Below, one piece after another: positions 51,181-60,495 of a stretch of DNA of 61,247 bases. A model generated the notes under the pieces. The model saw nothing but the letters and a program-made list of their open reading frames with translations. It did not search any database and was not told the origin of the DNA. Within the stretch, counting starts at the first letter, position 1. The number at the start of each line of letters is the position of its first letter. Source of the stretch: Aquimarina rhabdastrellae (lineage in GTDB: Bacteria > Bacteroidota > Bacteroidia > Flavobacteriales > Flavobacteriaceae). The translations under genes and the position numbers were made by a program. Location: assembly GCA_947387485.1 (NCBI GenBank), contig CANDNT010000021.1, positions 1-61,247 on the forward strand, given 5' to 3'.

Positions 51181-52179
51181 TTAAAACCCGAAATTTAAAC
51201 CTATTGCTAAGTTGTTATATTTTTGAAAACTGTAATCGGCATTAATGCCAAAGAATCCTAATTTTAATTTTGTTCCTACAGTTGCTTTTACTCCTGAATT
51301 ATTATGAGAAACACTAATAGGATCTACAAGTGTTTGATTTATCAAGCTTCCTCTTTGTATTTCATATGTCCCTTTTAAATCAGTAGTACTTTCTCCTGTA
51401 ACATATCCTATTCCGCCATAAAAATTAATTACTGGAAGCTTAGTCGAAATTACTGCCGAAAATAACCAAGAATTTGCATCAAATTCAATTTCTTGCCCTG
51501 ATCCTGAGATCACACTATCTTCACTAAAATCATAACTTCCTTTTAAATTGGTATATCCTATTACTCCTGAAATACGTATGGGTAACACATCCCATCCTGG
51601 AATCCAGTTTGTCAATTCGTGTTGAACCCCTATACCATACAGTTCAAATGTTGTATCGTCTGTTTTAACTTTAGGTAAAAATCTAGCTTTTACTTCGAAC
51701 CCTTTAGGTAATCCCATACTTGCTTGTAGAAATCCAGTAGGTATAAAATTAATCCCTGTATCTCCTATTCCGTCTGGTAAGGTAATTTCAAACTCTCCTA
51801 ATTGTCCTTCATTTACGACTACTGTCACATCTGATTCATTCTCTCCAAAAACTGTAGCGACCGTAGCACTAGTTGTTCCATTTCTAAAACTTAAATCTTC
51901 ATATTCATTAATGTTTAATTCAAAAGATTGTTCTTCGTCTGCAACAAAAGATAAGTTCCCTACAACTCCTACTTCGAATCTAAATAATTTCTTTGCTTTT
52001 CCAGAGTTATACCATCCGTTAGAGATTCCATCGATTACACCTTCTCCTACAGGAGCAAAGTATGACTCACTAAATCGTTGTGCATTTCCTATTCCGGTTT
52101 CTAATAATTGGTCAATATTTACTTGTGCCGAAGTTATTCCTACCATAAAAAGCATAGGAATCATTAATAATTTCTTCAT
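51181..52179 (-). CDS. Outer-membrane-type protein, possibly DUF6588
   Basis: A 332-residue exported protein. The signal peptide is MKKLLMIPMLFMVGITSAQ. The mature start VNIDQLLETGIGNAQRFSES is followed by a run of amphipathic strands (FRFEVGVVGNLSFVAD; SWLFSAVISTKLPVINFYGGIGY) ending ..YSFQKYNNLAIGLNFGF with terminal Phe. It is probably a beta-barrel. From memory it resembles a Bacteroidota family named DUF6588, but this is unchecked. No functional clue comes from its neighbours, mdh and gyrB. Confidence 0.7.
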   Translation of the reverse strand: MKKLLMIPMLFMVGITSAQVNIDQLLETGIGNAQRFSESYFAPVGEGVIDGISNGWYNSGKAKKLFRFEVGVVGNLSFVADEEQSFELNINEYEDLSFRNGTTSATVATVFGENESDVTVVVNEGQLGEFEITLPDGIGDTGINFIPTGFLQASMGLPKGFEVKARFLPKVKTDDTTFELYGIGVQHELTNWIPGWDVLPIRISGVIGYTNLKGSYDFSEDSVISGSGQEIEFDANSWLFSAVISTKLPVINFYGGIGYVTGESTTDLKGTYEIQRGSLINQTLVDPISVSHNNSGVKATVGTKLKLGFFGINADYSFQKYNNLAIGLNFGF

Positions 52180-52236
52180 TTATAGATTTGGTATTTGATT
52201 TGTTTGGGATCAAAATTACACCTTTTTAGACATAAA

Positions 52237-52270
52237 AAAAGAGGTTGTTATCGCGATAACAACCTCTTTT
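52237..52270. terminator. Perfect 34-bp palindromic terminator
   Basis: AAAAGAGGTTGTTATCG joined directly to its reverse complement, a 17-bp stem without mismatch centred at 52253/52254. It lies between the end of gyrB and the start of the outer-membrane-type gene, both on the minus strand, so it ends gyrB. Confidence 0.85.
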
Positions 52271-52289
52271 CTTTCTTTATTATATTAAC

Positions 52290-54230
52290 CTACGCATCGA
52301 TATTTGCGTAAATCGCATTGTCTTCTATAAACTTTCTACGTGGTGGCACTTCGTCTCCCATTAACATAGAGAATACATGATCTGCTTCAGCTAAGTTATC
52401 TATTGTTACTCTACGCAACGTACGATATTCTGGATTCATTGTAGTATCCCATAACTGCTCTGCATTCATCTCTCCAAGACCTTTGTATCGCTGGATTTTT
52501 GAATTTTCTCCAAACTCTCTAACGATTTGATCTCGTTGATCATCATTCCATGCGTATTGCTTTTTGGCTCCTTTTTTCACCAAGTATAATGGTGGTGCAG
52601 CAATATATACGTGTCCATTCTCAATCAATTCTTTCATATATCTAAAGAAGAATGTCAAAATCAATGTTGAAATATGACTACCATCGACATCGGCATCACA
52701 CATGATTACAATCTTATGATAACGTAATTTTGAAAGGTTAAGCGCTTTACTATCTTCTTCTGTACCAATTGTAACTCCTAAAGCAGTAAAGATATTTTTG
52801 ATTTCTTCGTTTTCAAAAACCTTATGATTCATAGCCTTTTCAACATTCAAAATCTTACCTCTTAATGGTAGTATTGCTTGGAAATTTCTATCACGTCCTT
52901 GTTTTGCAGTTCCACCTGCCGAATCTCCCTCGACAAGGAATACTTCACATAAAGCAGGATCTTGTTCTGAGCAATCAGATAGTTTTCCAGGTAACCCTCC
53001 TATACTCATTACAGTTTTACGCTGTACCATTTCACGAGCTTTTTTAGCCGCGTGACGTGCTTGAGCTGCAAGGATTACTTTTTGGATAATCGTTTTGGCA
53101 TCATTAGGATTTTCTTCTAAATAGTTTTCAAGCATTTCTGATACTGCTTGAGATACTGCCGAAGTAACTTCTCTATTTCCTAACTTAGTTTTAGTCTGTC
53201 CTTCAAATTGAGGTTCTCCTACTTTTACAGAAACAATTGCTGTTAATCCTTCTCTAAAGTCATCACCTGCAATTTCGAACTTCAACTTATCTAACATACC
53301 TGAGGAATCTGCATATTTTTTCAATGTAGATGTTAATCCTCTTCTAAATCCTGATAAGTGTGTTCCTCCTTCGTGTGTATTAATATTATTTACATAAGAA
53401 TGTAAATTTTCTACATAGGAGTCATTATATATCATCGCTACTTCTACTGGGATATTATTTTTTTCTCCCTCCATAGCAATTACATGTCCGATAATCGAAT
53501 TACGATTTCCGTCCAAGTATTTTACAAATTCTTTTAGACCTTCTTCAGAATGAAAAACTTCGCTGATAAACTCTCCTTTATCATCTTTATTTCTACGGTC
53601 TGTAAGTGTTATTTTGATTCCTTTATTAAGGTATGCTAACTCACGCATACGACTTGCCAAAGTATCATAATTATATTCTGTTGTTTGCTGGAATATACTT
53701 TTATCTGGTAAGAAAGTAACTATTGTTCCTGTTTGATCTGTATCTCCTACAGCTTTAACTGGATACAATGTTTTACCTCTTTCGTATTCCTGCTCCCATA
53801 TTTTACCGTCTCTGTAAACTGTAGCTTTTAATGAATCTGATAATGCATTAACACAAGATACACCTACCCCGTGAAGACCTCCTGAAACTTTATAAGAATC
53901 TTTATCGAATTTACCTCCTGCACCAATCTTAGTCATTACAACTTCTAATGCAGAAACACCTTCTTTTTTATGAATTCCTACAGGGATTCCTCTACCATTA
54001 TCTCGTGTAGTAATAGAGTTATCCTCGTTAATAGTAACCTCAATCGTATCACAATGTCCTGCCAATGCTTCATCAATTGAGTTATCTACCACCTCATATA
54101 CTAAGTGGTGTAAACCTCTCACTCCTACATCTCCAATATACATTGATGGACGCATACGTACATGCTCCATTCCTTCAAGCGCTTGGATACTATCTGCTGA
54201 ATACTGCTTGTTATTTACTTCTTCACTCAT
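52290..54230 (-). CDS. gyrB: DNA gyrase subunit B
   Basis: The 646-residue ATPase subunit of DNA gyrase, introducing negative supercoils with GyrA. GHKL ATP site: VYEVVDNSIDEALAGHCD, TTRDNGRGIPVGIH, KVSGGLHGVGVSCVNALS. Transducer and TOPRIM domain: CEVFLVEGDSAGGTAKQGRD and IMCDADVDGSHI. The C-terminus has QRYKGLGEMNAEQLW and ends PRRKFIEDNA. Length and C-terminus fit GyrB better than ParE. Confidence 0.95.
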   Translation of the reverse strand: MSEEVNNKQYSADSIQALEGMEHVRMRPSMYIGDVGVRGLHHLVYEVVDNSIDEALAGHCDTIEVTINEDNSITTRDNGRGIPVGIHKKEGVSALEVVMTKIGAGGKFDKDSYKVSGGLHGVGVSCVNALSDSLKATVYRDGKIWEQEYERGKTLYPVKAVGDTDQTGTIVTFLPDKSIFQQTTEYNYDTLASRMRELAYLNKGIKITLTDRRNKDDKGEFISEVFHSEEGLKEFVKYLDGNRNSIIGHVIAMEGEKNNIPVEVAMIYNDSYVENLHSYVNNINTHEGGTHLSGFRRGLTSTLKKYADSSGMLDKLKFEIAGDDFREGLTAIVSVKVGEPQFEGQTKTKLGNREVTSAVSQAVSEMLENYLEENPNDAKTIIQKVILAAQARHAAKKAREMVQRKTVMSIGGLPGKLSDCSEQDPALCEVFLVEGDSAGGTAKQGRDRNFQAILPLRGKILNVEKAMNHKVFENEEIKNIFTALGVTIGTEEDSKALNLSKLRYHKIVIMCDADVDGSHISTLILTFFFRYMKELIENGHVYIAAPPLYLVKKGAKKQYAWNDDQRDQIVREFGENSKIQRYKGLGEMNAEQLWDTTMNPEYRTLRRVTIDNLAEADHVFSMLMGDEVPPRRKFIEDNAIYANIDA

Positions 54231-54266
54231 AAATCTTAATTGTGTTTAAACAATTTTCGTAACAAG

Positions 54267-54274
54267 CAAATATA
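54267..54274 (-). promoter_or_regulatory. Predicted -10 box of gyrB
   Basis: TATATTTG on the minus strand, 36 bp upstream of the ATG. Confidence 0.5.
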
Positions 54275-54387
54275 ACAAAAGCAAGCTATTATCATAATAT
54301 ATCACCAAAATAGAATACATAAGTTATTAACAAAATCCTTTAGTTTCTATCTATAATCTTTTTCTTTCTACTGATTTTCAAACACAT

Positions 54388-54421
54388 AAAAAAGCATCAC
54401 TAAAAGGTGATGCTTTTTTGA
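54388..54421 (-). terminator. Terminator after asnB
   Basis: 13-bp stem AAAAAAGCATCAC/GTGATGCTTTTTT. The asnB stop is 30 bp away on the minus strand. Confidence 0.8.
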
Positions 54422-54450
54422 AATATTCTTATTTATTGTTAATCTTTTCA

Positions 54451-56115
54451 TTAATATGCATCTACATGCACTTGAGCTATTGCTCTACCCGATGGTTCAT
54501 TTAAATTTTTAAACGCTTCATCCCATTCTAAGGCGATTTTTGTACTGCATGCTACAGACGGTTCTTGAGGCACACATAAAGCAGCAGCTGTAGATGGGAA
54601 ATGCTCTGCAAAAATTGATCTATAATAGAATTCTTCTTTGGTTGTTGGCGTTTGATCTGGGAATTTATATTTAGCATTAGCTAGTTGTTCGTCTGTTACC
54701 TGTTCGTTTACCACTTCTTTTAAGGTATCTATCCAACTATAACCAACACCGTCTGAGAATTGTTCTTTTTGTCTCCATGCTACACTTTCTGGTAAGTAAG
54801 ATTCGAATGCTTTTCTAATCACCCATTTTTCCATGCGTTCTCCATTAATCATTTTATCTTGTGGGTTAATTCGCATTGCTACATCCATAAATTCTTTATC
54901 CAAAAACGGTACTCGTCCTTCTATTCCCCAAGCTGCTAATGATTTATTAGCTCTTAGACAATCATACATATGTAGTTTATCTAATTTACGCACTGTTTCT
55001 TCATGAAATTCTTGCGCATTTGGTGCTTTATGGAAATATAAATATCCTCCGAATAATTCATCTGCACCTTCTCCAGAAAGTACCATTTTTACTCCCATAG
55101 ATTTAATCACCCTTGCCATTAAATACATAGGCGTAGAAGCTCTTATGGTAGTAATATCATAAGTTTCTAGATGATAAATTACATCTTTGATCGCATCAAG
55201 TCCTTCTTGAATTGTAAATTTAATTTCGTGATGTACCGTACCTATATGATCAGCTACTTTTTGTGCAGCTGCCAAATCTGGTGATCCTTCTAATCCTATA
55301 GAGAAAGAATGTAATCTAGGCCACCATGCTTCGGCAGTATCTCCCGACTCGATACGTTTCTCTGCATATTTTTTTGCTATAGCCGAAGTAACCGAAGAGT
55401 CTAATCCTCCTGAAAGTAATACGCCATAAGGTACATCTGACATTAGCTGTCTGTGAACTGCAGCCTCTAAGGCTTCTCTTACTTCGTCTATACTTGTTTG
55501 ATTATCTTTTACCGCTTCATAATCACTCCAATCTCTTACATACCATTTCTTTAATTTTCCATCCTTACTTGACAAATAATGTCCTGGTGGAAACAATTCT
55601 ATTTTGGTACAAACACCTTCTAAAGCTTTTAACTCAGAAGCTATATAAAAGGTTCCGTTAGCATCCCAACCCATATATAATGGTATGATTCCCATATGGT
55701 CTCTAGCTACTAAATATTCATCCTTTTCTACGTCATATACGGCAAAGCCAAAAATTCCGTTAAGTTCATCTATAAAACTAGCACCTTTTTCTTTGTATAA
55801 AGCCAAAATCACTTCGCAATCAGATGCAGTTTTAAAATCATACTTTCCTTCAAATTGCTTGCGTAATTCCTGATGGTTGTAAATCTCTCCATTGGCAGCT
55901 AACACTAATTTCTTATCTTGACTAAACAAAGGCTGCTTACCTGAAGCTGGATCTACAATAGCCAAACGCTCATGTGCCATAATAGCATTATCATTATGAA
56001 ATATCCCACTCCAATCTGGACCTCTATGTCTAATCTTCTTTGACATTTCTAATAATTGAGGTCTCAATACTTCTGCTTTCTCCTTTAATTCAAATGCACA
56101 TACTATTCCACACAT
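54451..56115 (-). CDS. asnB: Asparagine synthase B (glutamine-hydrolysing)
   Basis: A 554-residue enzyme making asparagine from aspartate, ATP and glutamine. The N-terminal glutaminase domain has catalytic Cys2 (MCGIVCAFE), RHRGPDWSG, and HERLAIVD. The synthetase domain has the pyrophosphate loop YGVLLSGGLDSSVTSAI, MVLSGEGADELFGGYLYF and the C-terminal RVPFLDKEFMDVAM. Length equals E. coli AsnB. A single-gene unit. Confidence 0.96.
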   Translation of the reverse strand: MCGIVCAFELKEKAEVLRPQLLEMSKKIRHRGPDWSGIFHNDNAIMAHERLAIVDPASGKQPLFSQDKKLVLAANGEIYNHQELRKQFEGKYDFKTASDCEVILALYKEKGASFIDELNGIFGFAVYDVEKDEYLVARDHMGIIPLYMGWDANGTFYIASELKALEGVCTKIELFPPGHYLSSKDGKLKKWYVRDWSDYEAVKDNQTSIDEVREALEAAVHRQLMSDVPYGVLLSGGLDSSVTSAIAKKYAEKRIESGDTAEAWWPRLHSFSIGLEGSPDLAAAQKVADHIGTVHHEIKFTIQEGLDAIKDVIYHLETYDITTIRASTPMYLMARVIKSMGVKMVLSGEGADELFGGYLYFHKAPNAQEFHEETVRKLDKLHMYDCLRANKSLAAWGIEGRVPFLDKEFMDVAMRINPQDKMINGERMEKWVIRKAFESYLPESVAWRQKEQFSDGVGYSWIDTLKEVVNEQVTDEQLANAKYKFPDQTPTTKEEFYYRSIFAEHFPSTAAALCVPQEPSVACSTKIALEWDEAFKNLNEPSGRAIAQVHVDAY

Positions 56116-56383
56116 TGTTTTCTATTTTTATATTAATTGATAGGTCAAAATTGCATATATAGTTACATTATTAAAACAAAAAACATTAATATACTTTCAT
56201 TTTAAAACACAAAACATCAAAAAACATATAAAAATAAATGTTTAAGTAACTATAGTTGATTTTCTACTAACAGTCTGTTACTTTCTCTTTTTTTAACATA
56301 GAATAGTATTATCTTAACATTTAAATTGTAAGTTCTACTGTACTTTTACAACAATAAAACATATAAACTAAATGCAGATTATC

Positions 56384-56920
56384 ATGAAAAAAATTTTATT
56401 TGCTGCTTTGATAGCTTTAATTAGTATGACTACTTCTGTGCAAGCACAAGATTTTGCAGGTCTACAAAAAAGTCCAACAGATATAGTATATGCTAAGCCT
56501 GGTAGAAGAGCTGCCCCGCATATTAAAGTAATCTACAGCAGACCTCAGAAAAAAGGACGTACTATCTTTGGTGAGTTAGTTCCTTATGGAAAAGTATGGA
56601 GAACTGGAGCAGATGAGGCTACAGAAATTAAACTTTTTCAAGATATGAAAATTGGCGGTAAAGATATTAAGGCTGGAACTTATTCTTTATTTACAATTCC
56701 TGGTGACAAAGAATGGACAGTGATTTTAAGTAATCAATTAGATATTTGGGGAGCTTATAGCTATGATCAAAGTAAGGATGCAGTAAGAATTAAAGTTCCT
56801 GCTGCCAAAGGATCAGAATTAGAAGTTTTCTCTATAGGATTTAAAAATATTGATAAAGGTTATGGCTTAGTTTTAGGTTGGGATACTTCTCGTGTAGAAA
56901 TTCCTTTTACGCTTAAATAA
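56384..56920 (+). CDS. DUF2911 family exported protein
   Basis: I start at the ATG at 56384 (MKKILFAALIALISMTTSVQA, a clean signal peptide), giving 178 residues. The frame also opens at 56372 with four extra residues (MQII). The domain is the Bacteroidota DUF2911: GLQKSPTDIVYAK, IKVIYSRPQKKGRTIFGELVPYG and KVWRTGADEATEI, then YSLFTIPGDKEWTVILSN and ends VEIPFTLK. Periplasmic or secreted; the function of the family is not known. A terminator follows. Confidence 0.85.
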   Translation: MKKILFAALIALISMTTSVQAQDFAGLQKSPTDIVYAKPGRRAAPHIKVIYSRPQKKGRTIFGELVPYGKVWRTGADEATEIKLFQDMKIGGKDIKAGTYSLFTIPGDKEWTVILSNQLDIWGAYSYDQSKDAVRIKVPAAKGSELEVFSIGFKNIDKGYGLVLGWDTSRVEIPFTLK

Positions 56921-56951
56921 AGAATAACATTTCAATAGTTATAATATTAAG

Positions 56952-56985
56952 AGAGCTCACTTAAAAGTGAGCTCTTTATTTTTTC
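56952..56985 (+). terminator. Terminator after the DUF2911 gene
   Basis: 11-bp stem AGAGCTCACTT/AAGTGAGCTCT with a 2-base loop, followed by TTATTTTTT. Confidence 0.8.
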
Positions 56986-57137
56986 AAGAAATTTAGAGAT
57001 TTTTCAATCTTTCTTTACCTTCATTATTCTAGACAATTATTACTCATACTTTTTAGTATCAATCATATTACTGTTTGGGGAATAATTAATATGACGTTGT
57101 GCTATGATTAATACTGCAAATTAGTATGGTAATACTA

Positions 57138-57236
57138 CTATCTATGAATCGCATGACTTGATGCGCTTGGTAATTCTTTTAAAAAGTCCATTACGACTTT
57201 AAAAGTTAACTTAAATTTAGTGTAAAATAACCCCAT
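57138..57236 (-). CDS. Possible 32-residue small protein
   Basis: The frame starts MGLFYTKFKLTFKVVMDFLK and ends ELPSASSHAIHR. It is preceded by a good promoter on the same strand: TATATTTG at 57263-57270 and TTTC 19 bp farther upstream. Transcription would start about 20 bp before the ATG. The peptide has an amphipathic basic N-terminal half. There is no Shine-Dalgarno, as normal here. I do not recognise it, and a chance frame cannot be ruled out. Confidence 0.35.
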   Translation of the reverse strand: MGLFYTKFKLTFKVVMDFLKELPSASSHAIHR

Positions 57237-57262
57237 AACGTATTTATTATTAATTAGTTATA

Positions 57263-57270
57263 CAAATATA
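57263..57270 (-). promoter_or_regulatory. Predicted -10 box of the small frame at 57138
   Basis: Minus-strand TATATTTG with TTTC 19 bp upstream, close to the TTTG-N19-TAnnTTTG consensus. Confidence 0.5.
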
Positions 57271-57778
57271 ACACTCTCTACTGTTTATTGAAATAGTTTT
57301 AACATTACGGTTTTAACCTTTTAGACATACAGTCTTTTTTTATCGACAAAGAACACATTTACAATATCTTATCTCTATTTCTATACAAAATTATCCTACA
57401 GTATTTTGCTATTATTTTGGGGGCATTTCCCCTAAGCCCAATAAAATCAATAATTATCGTTGATTTTTAAGTGATTAACATATCACTTTTTACATGTTTT
57501 TATACAATGTCACATTTTGCAATGATATCAATTACATTTTTGCGTATTTTTCCTTAAAAAGCATACTGTTTACACACATATTGATTACCATATATTTACC
57601 TTAAAATTGTTATAATAAATACAACTCTTAAAATCTTATTATTAATCATGTTTTTTTGTTTTTTCCCCTCTATACAAGTTCTTCTAATTCTTTATAAAAA
57701 AGCATTACAAATTAGCGCACAATAAACGGTAGCTGAAAAGTCTTTATTGGAGTAGGCAAAATCACAAAAAACAAAACA

Positions 57779-58504
57779 ATGTCATACAAATCAATTGTAT
57801 CAATCAAAAGCTACTATGTAGTATTAGCATCTTTATTATTTATTATATCTTTTCAAAAAGATGAAGTAGTTATATCTACTCTAGAACAAGATGTTGAAAA
57901 TACAGCTAATGAAGAAATTATTTAGGTTCCTATAAATCCTATTACTAATGAACCTGAAGTTCAAGGTATAGATTTTACAGATGCTATAATCATTGCTAAT
58001 GAATCTATACAAAAGCAAGTAGGTGGTCAAATCATAGATGATCAAGAAATTCGTTTAGGAACTACATCTAATTCAGGTCTTGAAGTTGACGGACGTCTTC
58101 CTGCTGGTTATGTATTAACAGGTATTGGTGGTAGAGCAAAAGGTGGAGAAATTACAACTTTAGTTCTAGAAGGTAGGTATTTATACAGCAACGGTACTCT
58201 AGGTACACGAAGACAATATAAATTTGGGTCAGCACCAAATCATAGTTTAGAATTTTGGTATGCGGCACCTTATAATCAAATCATTACTGGTTTAGGCTTT
58301 AGAATCAAAGATGGTAATATTACTACATGTCGTATTACTCGCAGACAAATCTATAGCAATAGAAGACTATCTCAAAGAACTTATGTGAGTAGAGTTGGTT
58401 CTGTTCCTAACAACGGACTTGAAGTAGAATATACTGCTCAAAATGAATTTTTAAATATTACTAGAACAGCGATTACTCGTGTAGGACAAAGACAGGATAA
58501 CTAA
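57779..58504 (+). pseudogene. Exported protein gene interrupted by one in-frame TAG
   Basis: From ATG 57779 to TAA 58502-58504 there are 242 codons with a single internal stop, TAG at 57923-57925 (codon 49). Before it: MSYKSIVSIKSYYVVLASLL and FIISFQKDE, a signal or membrane anchor. After it the frame is clean for 192 codons and has strong protein character: LPAGYVLTGIGGRAKGGEIT, SLEFWYAAPYNQIITGLGFR and an arginine-rich stretch (CRITRRQIYSNRRLSQRTY). GxG.R...G.ITTL motifs suggest a beta-prism-like or sugar-binding fold, but the family is unknown to me. Either a very recent nonsense mutation, a sequencing error, or suppression of the TAG. Confidence 0.75.
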
Positions 58505-58910
58505 CCTTTGTGTATGGCTAATGGTTCAGTTTCAAAAGTTGTGGGTGAATTAAAATATAATAATGAATGTCGAATACAGAGTTAAGATTAACGATAGTTG
58601 ATTTTAGATTAATTCGATCGCGGAGTCGAAGTAACGAATTTCACTCAAAACTAATTAATTTATTATTATTCATTTATCACTCAAAAAAACATTTTAGCCT
58701 TATTAAGCTTATTCTTTTTCCCATTGCCGTAAAAGGAATAAATATGTATTGAGATACACAAAAAAGCTCTTAAACACTGATAAAACAAGAAAATATACCT
58801 TTACAAAAACTTCAAAGAATTCATTTGAATGTATGTAATTTCATTATTTTTTTAATAGATATTTAATATTAGATTGCCCGTTTTATAATTCATCAAACAA
58901 CAAACATTTT
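58505..58910. other. Intergenic region with interspersed repeat copy d
   Basis: It holds the repeat at 58523-58610, then GCGGAGTCGAAGTAAC (58620-58635), which resembles part of a palindromic intergenic repeat. It has AT-rich DNA up to the recombinase start. No gene is seen; a 61-codon frame at 58567 lies in the repeat. Confidence 0.5.
58523..58610 (+). repeat. Interspersed repeat, copy d
   Basis: TTTCAAAAGTTGTGGGTGAA, TTAAAATATAATAATGAATG, TCGAATACAGAGTTAAGATT and AACGATAGTTGATTTTAGAT run in sequence. It matches copy b (inverted, 44895-44985) at nearly every base, and copy a with more changes. Confidence 0.85.
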
Positions 58911-60137
58911 ATGGCAACCCTTAAAATTCTATTGTACAAAAGTAACAAAAACAAACATGGTCAGTTTTCCTTAGCGTTAAGAATTACCAAAGATGGCAAA
59001 CCTAAATATATCCATATCGAATGGCTAGAAGAAAAATACTGGAATGCTAAAAAAAGTGAAGTTCGTCGCTCTCATCCTTTTGCCGAAAATCTAAATTCAC
59101 TCGCAAAACAAAAACACGCTTTAACTCAAAAAATCATCACCGAGCATAATATCGAAAATAGAGTTCTAGATATTGATACTTTAGTTAAACGTGTTAAAAA
59201 CAATCGCGTCAATGTTTCTTTTTTTGATGTATCTAATGAACAGGTCGAAACCTTGTTAAAAAGAGAAGAATTTGCAACTCATATTGATAACGATTGTAAT
59301 AATAAAAGATTCAAAAAATATATTGGCAATGAAGACATAGGTTTTCATGAAATTCAACCAAAACTTATCAAAGACTTCATCGCTTATTTAGAAATGAACG
59401 ATTATAAAAAAAGTGTCATCAAATCCAATCTTTCTTACATTCGTAAAATCTTCAATATTGCCATCAGGGATAAAGTTATTCCTAGAGATTGCTATCCTTT
59501 TGGTACAACGTATAAATATAAAATTAAAGGAGAATCTCCTAATCGCATTGGATTAGTTGAAGATGAATTAATGCGTTTTGCCTCCGTTGAAATCCCTTAT
59601 ATGAAGACTCGTTGGCTTACTCAACAATGTTTTCTATTTTCTTTTTACTTAGCAGGTATACGTGTCTCTGATGTTATCAAAATGAAATGGAATGTTATTC
59701 ATGATGGTCGTTTATATTATGAAATGGGTAAAAATCAAAAAAGAGACTCTTTACAAATACCCGAAGAAGTACTTAGAATATTAGAACATCTTAAGCCTTT
59801 AAAAACATGCCATGATGATTATATATTTCCTTTCCTTAAAGGAATTGATACTAAAAACAAAAAAGCTATATATCAAAAAATAAAATCAACAAAAAACCTT
59901 ATGAACTATCATCTAAAGATTATAGGTAAAAAAGCTGGAATCGAAAAAAACGTCAGTTGCCATATTGCTAGGCATACTTTTGGAACTATTGCTGGAAATA
60001 AAATCTCAATGAGAAGTTTACAAAAACTCTATCGTCATTCTGATATTAATGTTACTATGGGTTATCAACGTTATTTTGACCATTCTACTACAGATAAAGC
60101 TCTACAAGATGTTGTTAGTTTCTCTAATGCCTCTTAA
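58911..60137 (+). CDS. Tyrosine-type site-specific recombinase
   Basis: A 408-residue phage/transposon-type integrase. An N-terminal arm-binding region (about 1-90) and a core-binding SAM-like domain (about 105-205) precede the catalytic domain. The active site is visible as R251 (LAGIRVSDV), H351 and R354 (HIARHTFG), H376 (YRHSDIN) and nucleophile Y385 (MGYQRY). All are present, so the enzyme should be active. It ends with a terminator 205 bp before the CRISPR array. No phage or conjugation gene is seen near it, so it may belong to a small island extending right, or be a chromosomal inversion recombinase. Confidence 0.9.
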   Translation: MATLKILLYKSNKNKHGQFSLALRITKDGKPKYIHIEWLEEKYWNAKKSEVRRSHPFAENLNSLAKQKHALTQKIITEHNIENRVLDIDTLVKRVKNNRVNVSFFDVSNEQVETLLKREEFATHIDNDCNNKRFKKYIGNEDIGFHEIQPKLIKDFIAYLEMNDYKKSVIKSNLSYIRKIFNIAIRDKVIPRDCYPFGTTYKYKIKGESPNRIGLVEDELMRFASVEIPYMKTRWLTQQCFLFSFYLAGIRVSDVIKMKWNVIHDGRLYYEMGKNQKRDSLQIPEEVLRILEHLKPLKTCHDDYIFPFLKGIDTKNKKAIYQKIKSTKNLMNYHLKIIGKKAGIEKNVSCHIARHTFGTIAGNKISMRSLQKLYRHSDINVTMGYQRYFDHSTTDKALQDVVSFSNAS

Positions 60138-60145
60138 AAAACATC

Positions 60146-60177
60146 ATCCCTTAGAGATTATCTAGGGGATATTTTTT
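60146..60177 (+). terminator. Terminator after the recombinase
   Basis: Stem ATCCCTTAGA/TCTAGGGGAT (one G-U pair) followed by ATTTTTTA. It separates the recombinase transcript from the CRISPR leader. Confidence 0.75.
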
Positions 60178-60344
60178 AGCATTAATTGTAAAGAATCATT
60201 ATAGATTTTCTTGGTTTTTATTAGGATTGAAAAAATGTATCTTTGTTATCATGAGAATAGTAGTTACTAACTGTTTTTTTAATCCTATTCTTTATAGAAA
60301 TCATAGGGTTTATAAGGGGTTATCCCCTTTAAAAACAGTGTTAC
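60178..60344 (+). promoter_or_regulatory. CRISPR leader with predicted promoter
   Basis: A -10 box TATCTTTG lies at 60238-60245 and points into the array. A hairpin AAGGGG/CCCCTT occupies 60314-60329, 15 bp before the first repeat. The region is otherwise AT-rich. Its position next to the better-conserved repeats fits a leader; the far end of the array has decayed repeats. Confidence 0.55.
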
Positions 60345-60380
60345 GTTGGGAGTAACCTCATTTTGGATGGTATTCACAAC

Positions 60381-60495
60381 GATAAAAAGTAAAAATGTAG
60401 AATGTAAAATATCGAAGTTTAAAGTGATTTTGTATTAATGATATGATCTTGAGCTATACTCTTTACTCATCACTAATTACTTATTACTTGATATT
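60381..60495 (+). repeat. Array-inserted element X, copy 1
   Basis: 115 bp (starts GATAAAAAGTAAAAATGTAG, ends TTATTACTTGATATT), placed directly after repeat 1 and followed by a 15-bp duplicate of the repeat end (60496-60510). Differs from copy 2 at only three positions. Confidence 0.85.

Larger units (their letters stand above)
56986..57778. other. About 790-bp AT-rich region with one possible small gene
   Basis: Apart from the small frame at 57138-57236 (minus) with its promoter box, I see no gene. A box TATATTTA at 57591-57598 could be the promoter of the interrupted gene at 57779. Remaining sequence is AT-rich without strong hairpins. Confidence 0.4.

Noticed and set aside
58567..58752. 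61-codon frame MSNTELRLTIVDF...
   Set aside because: It lies within interspersed repeat copy d and its flank, and the other copies do not keep the frame.
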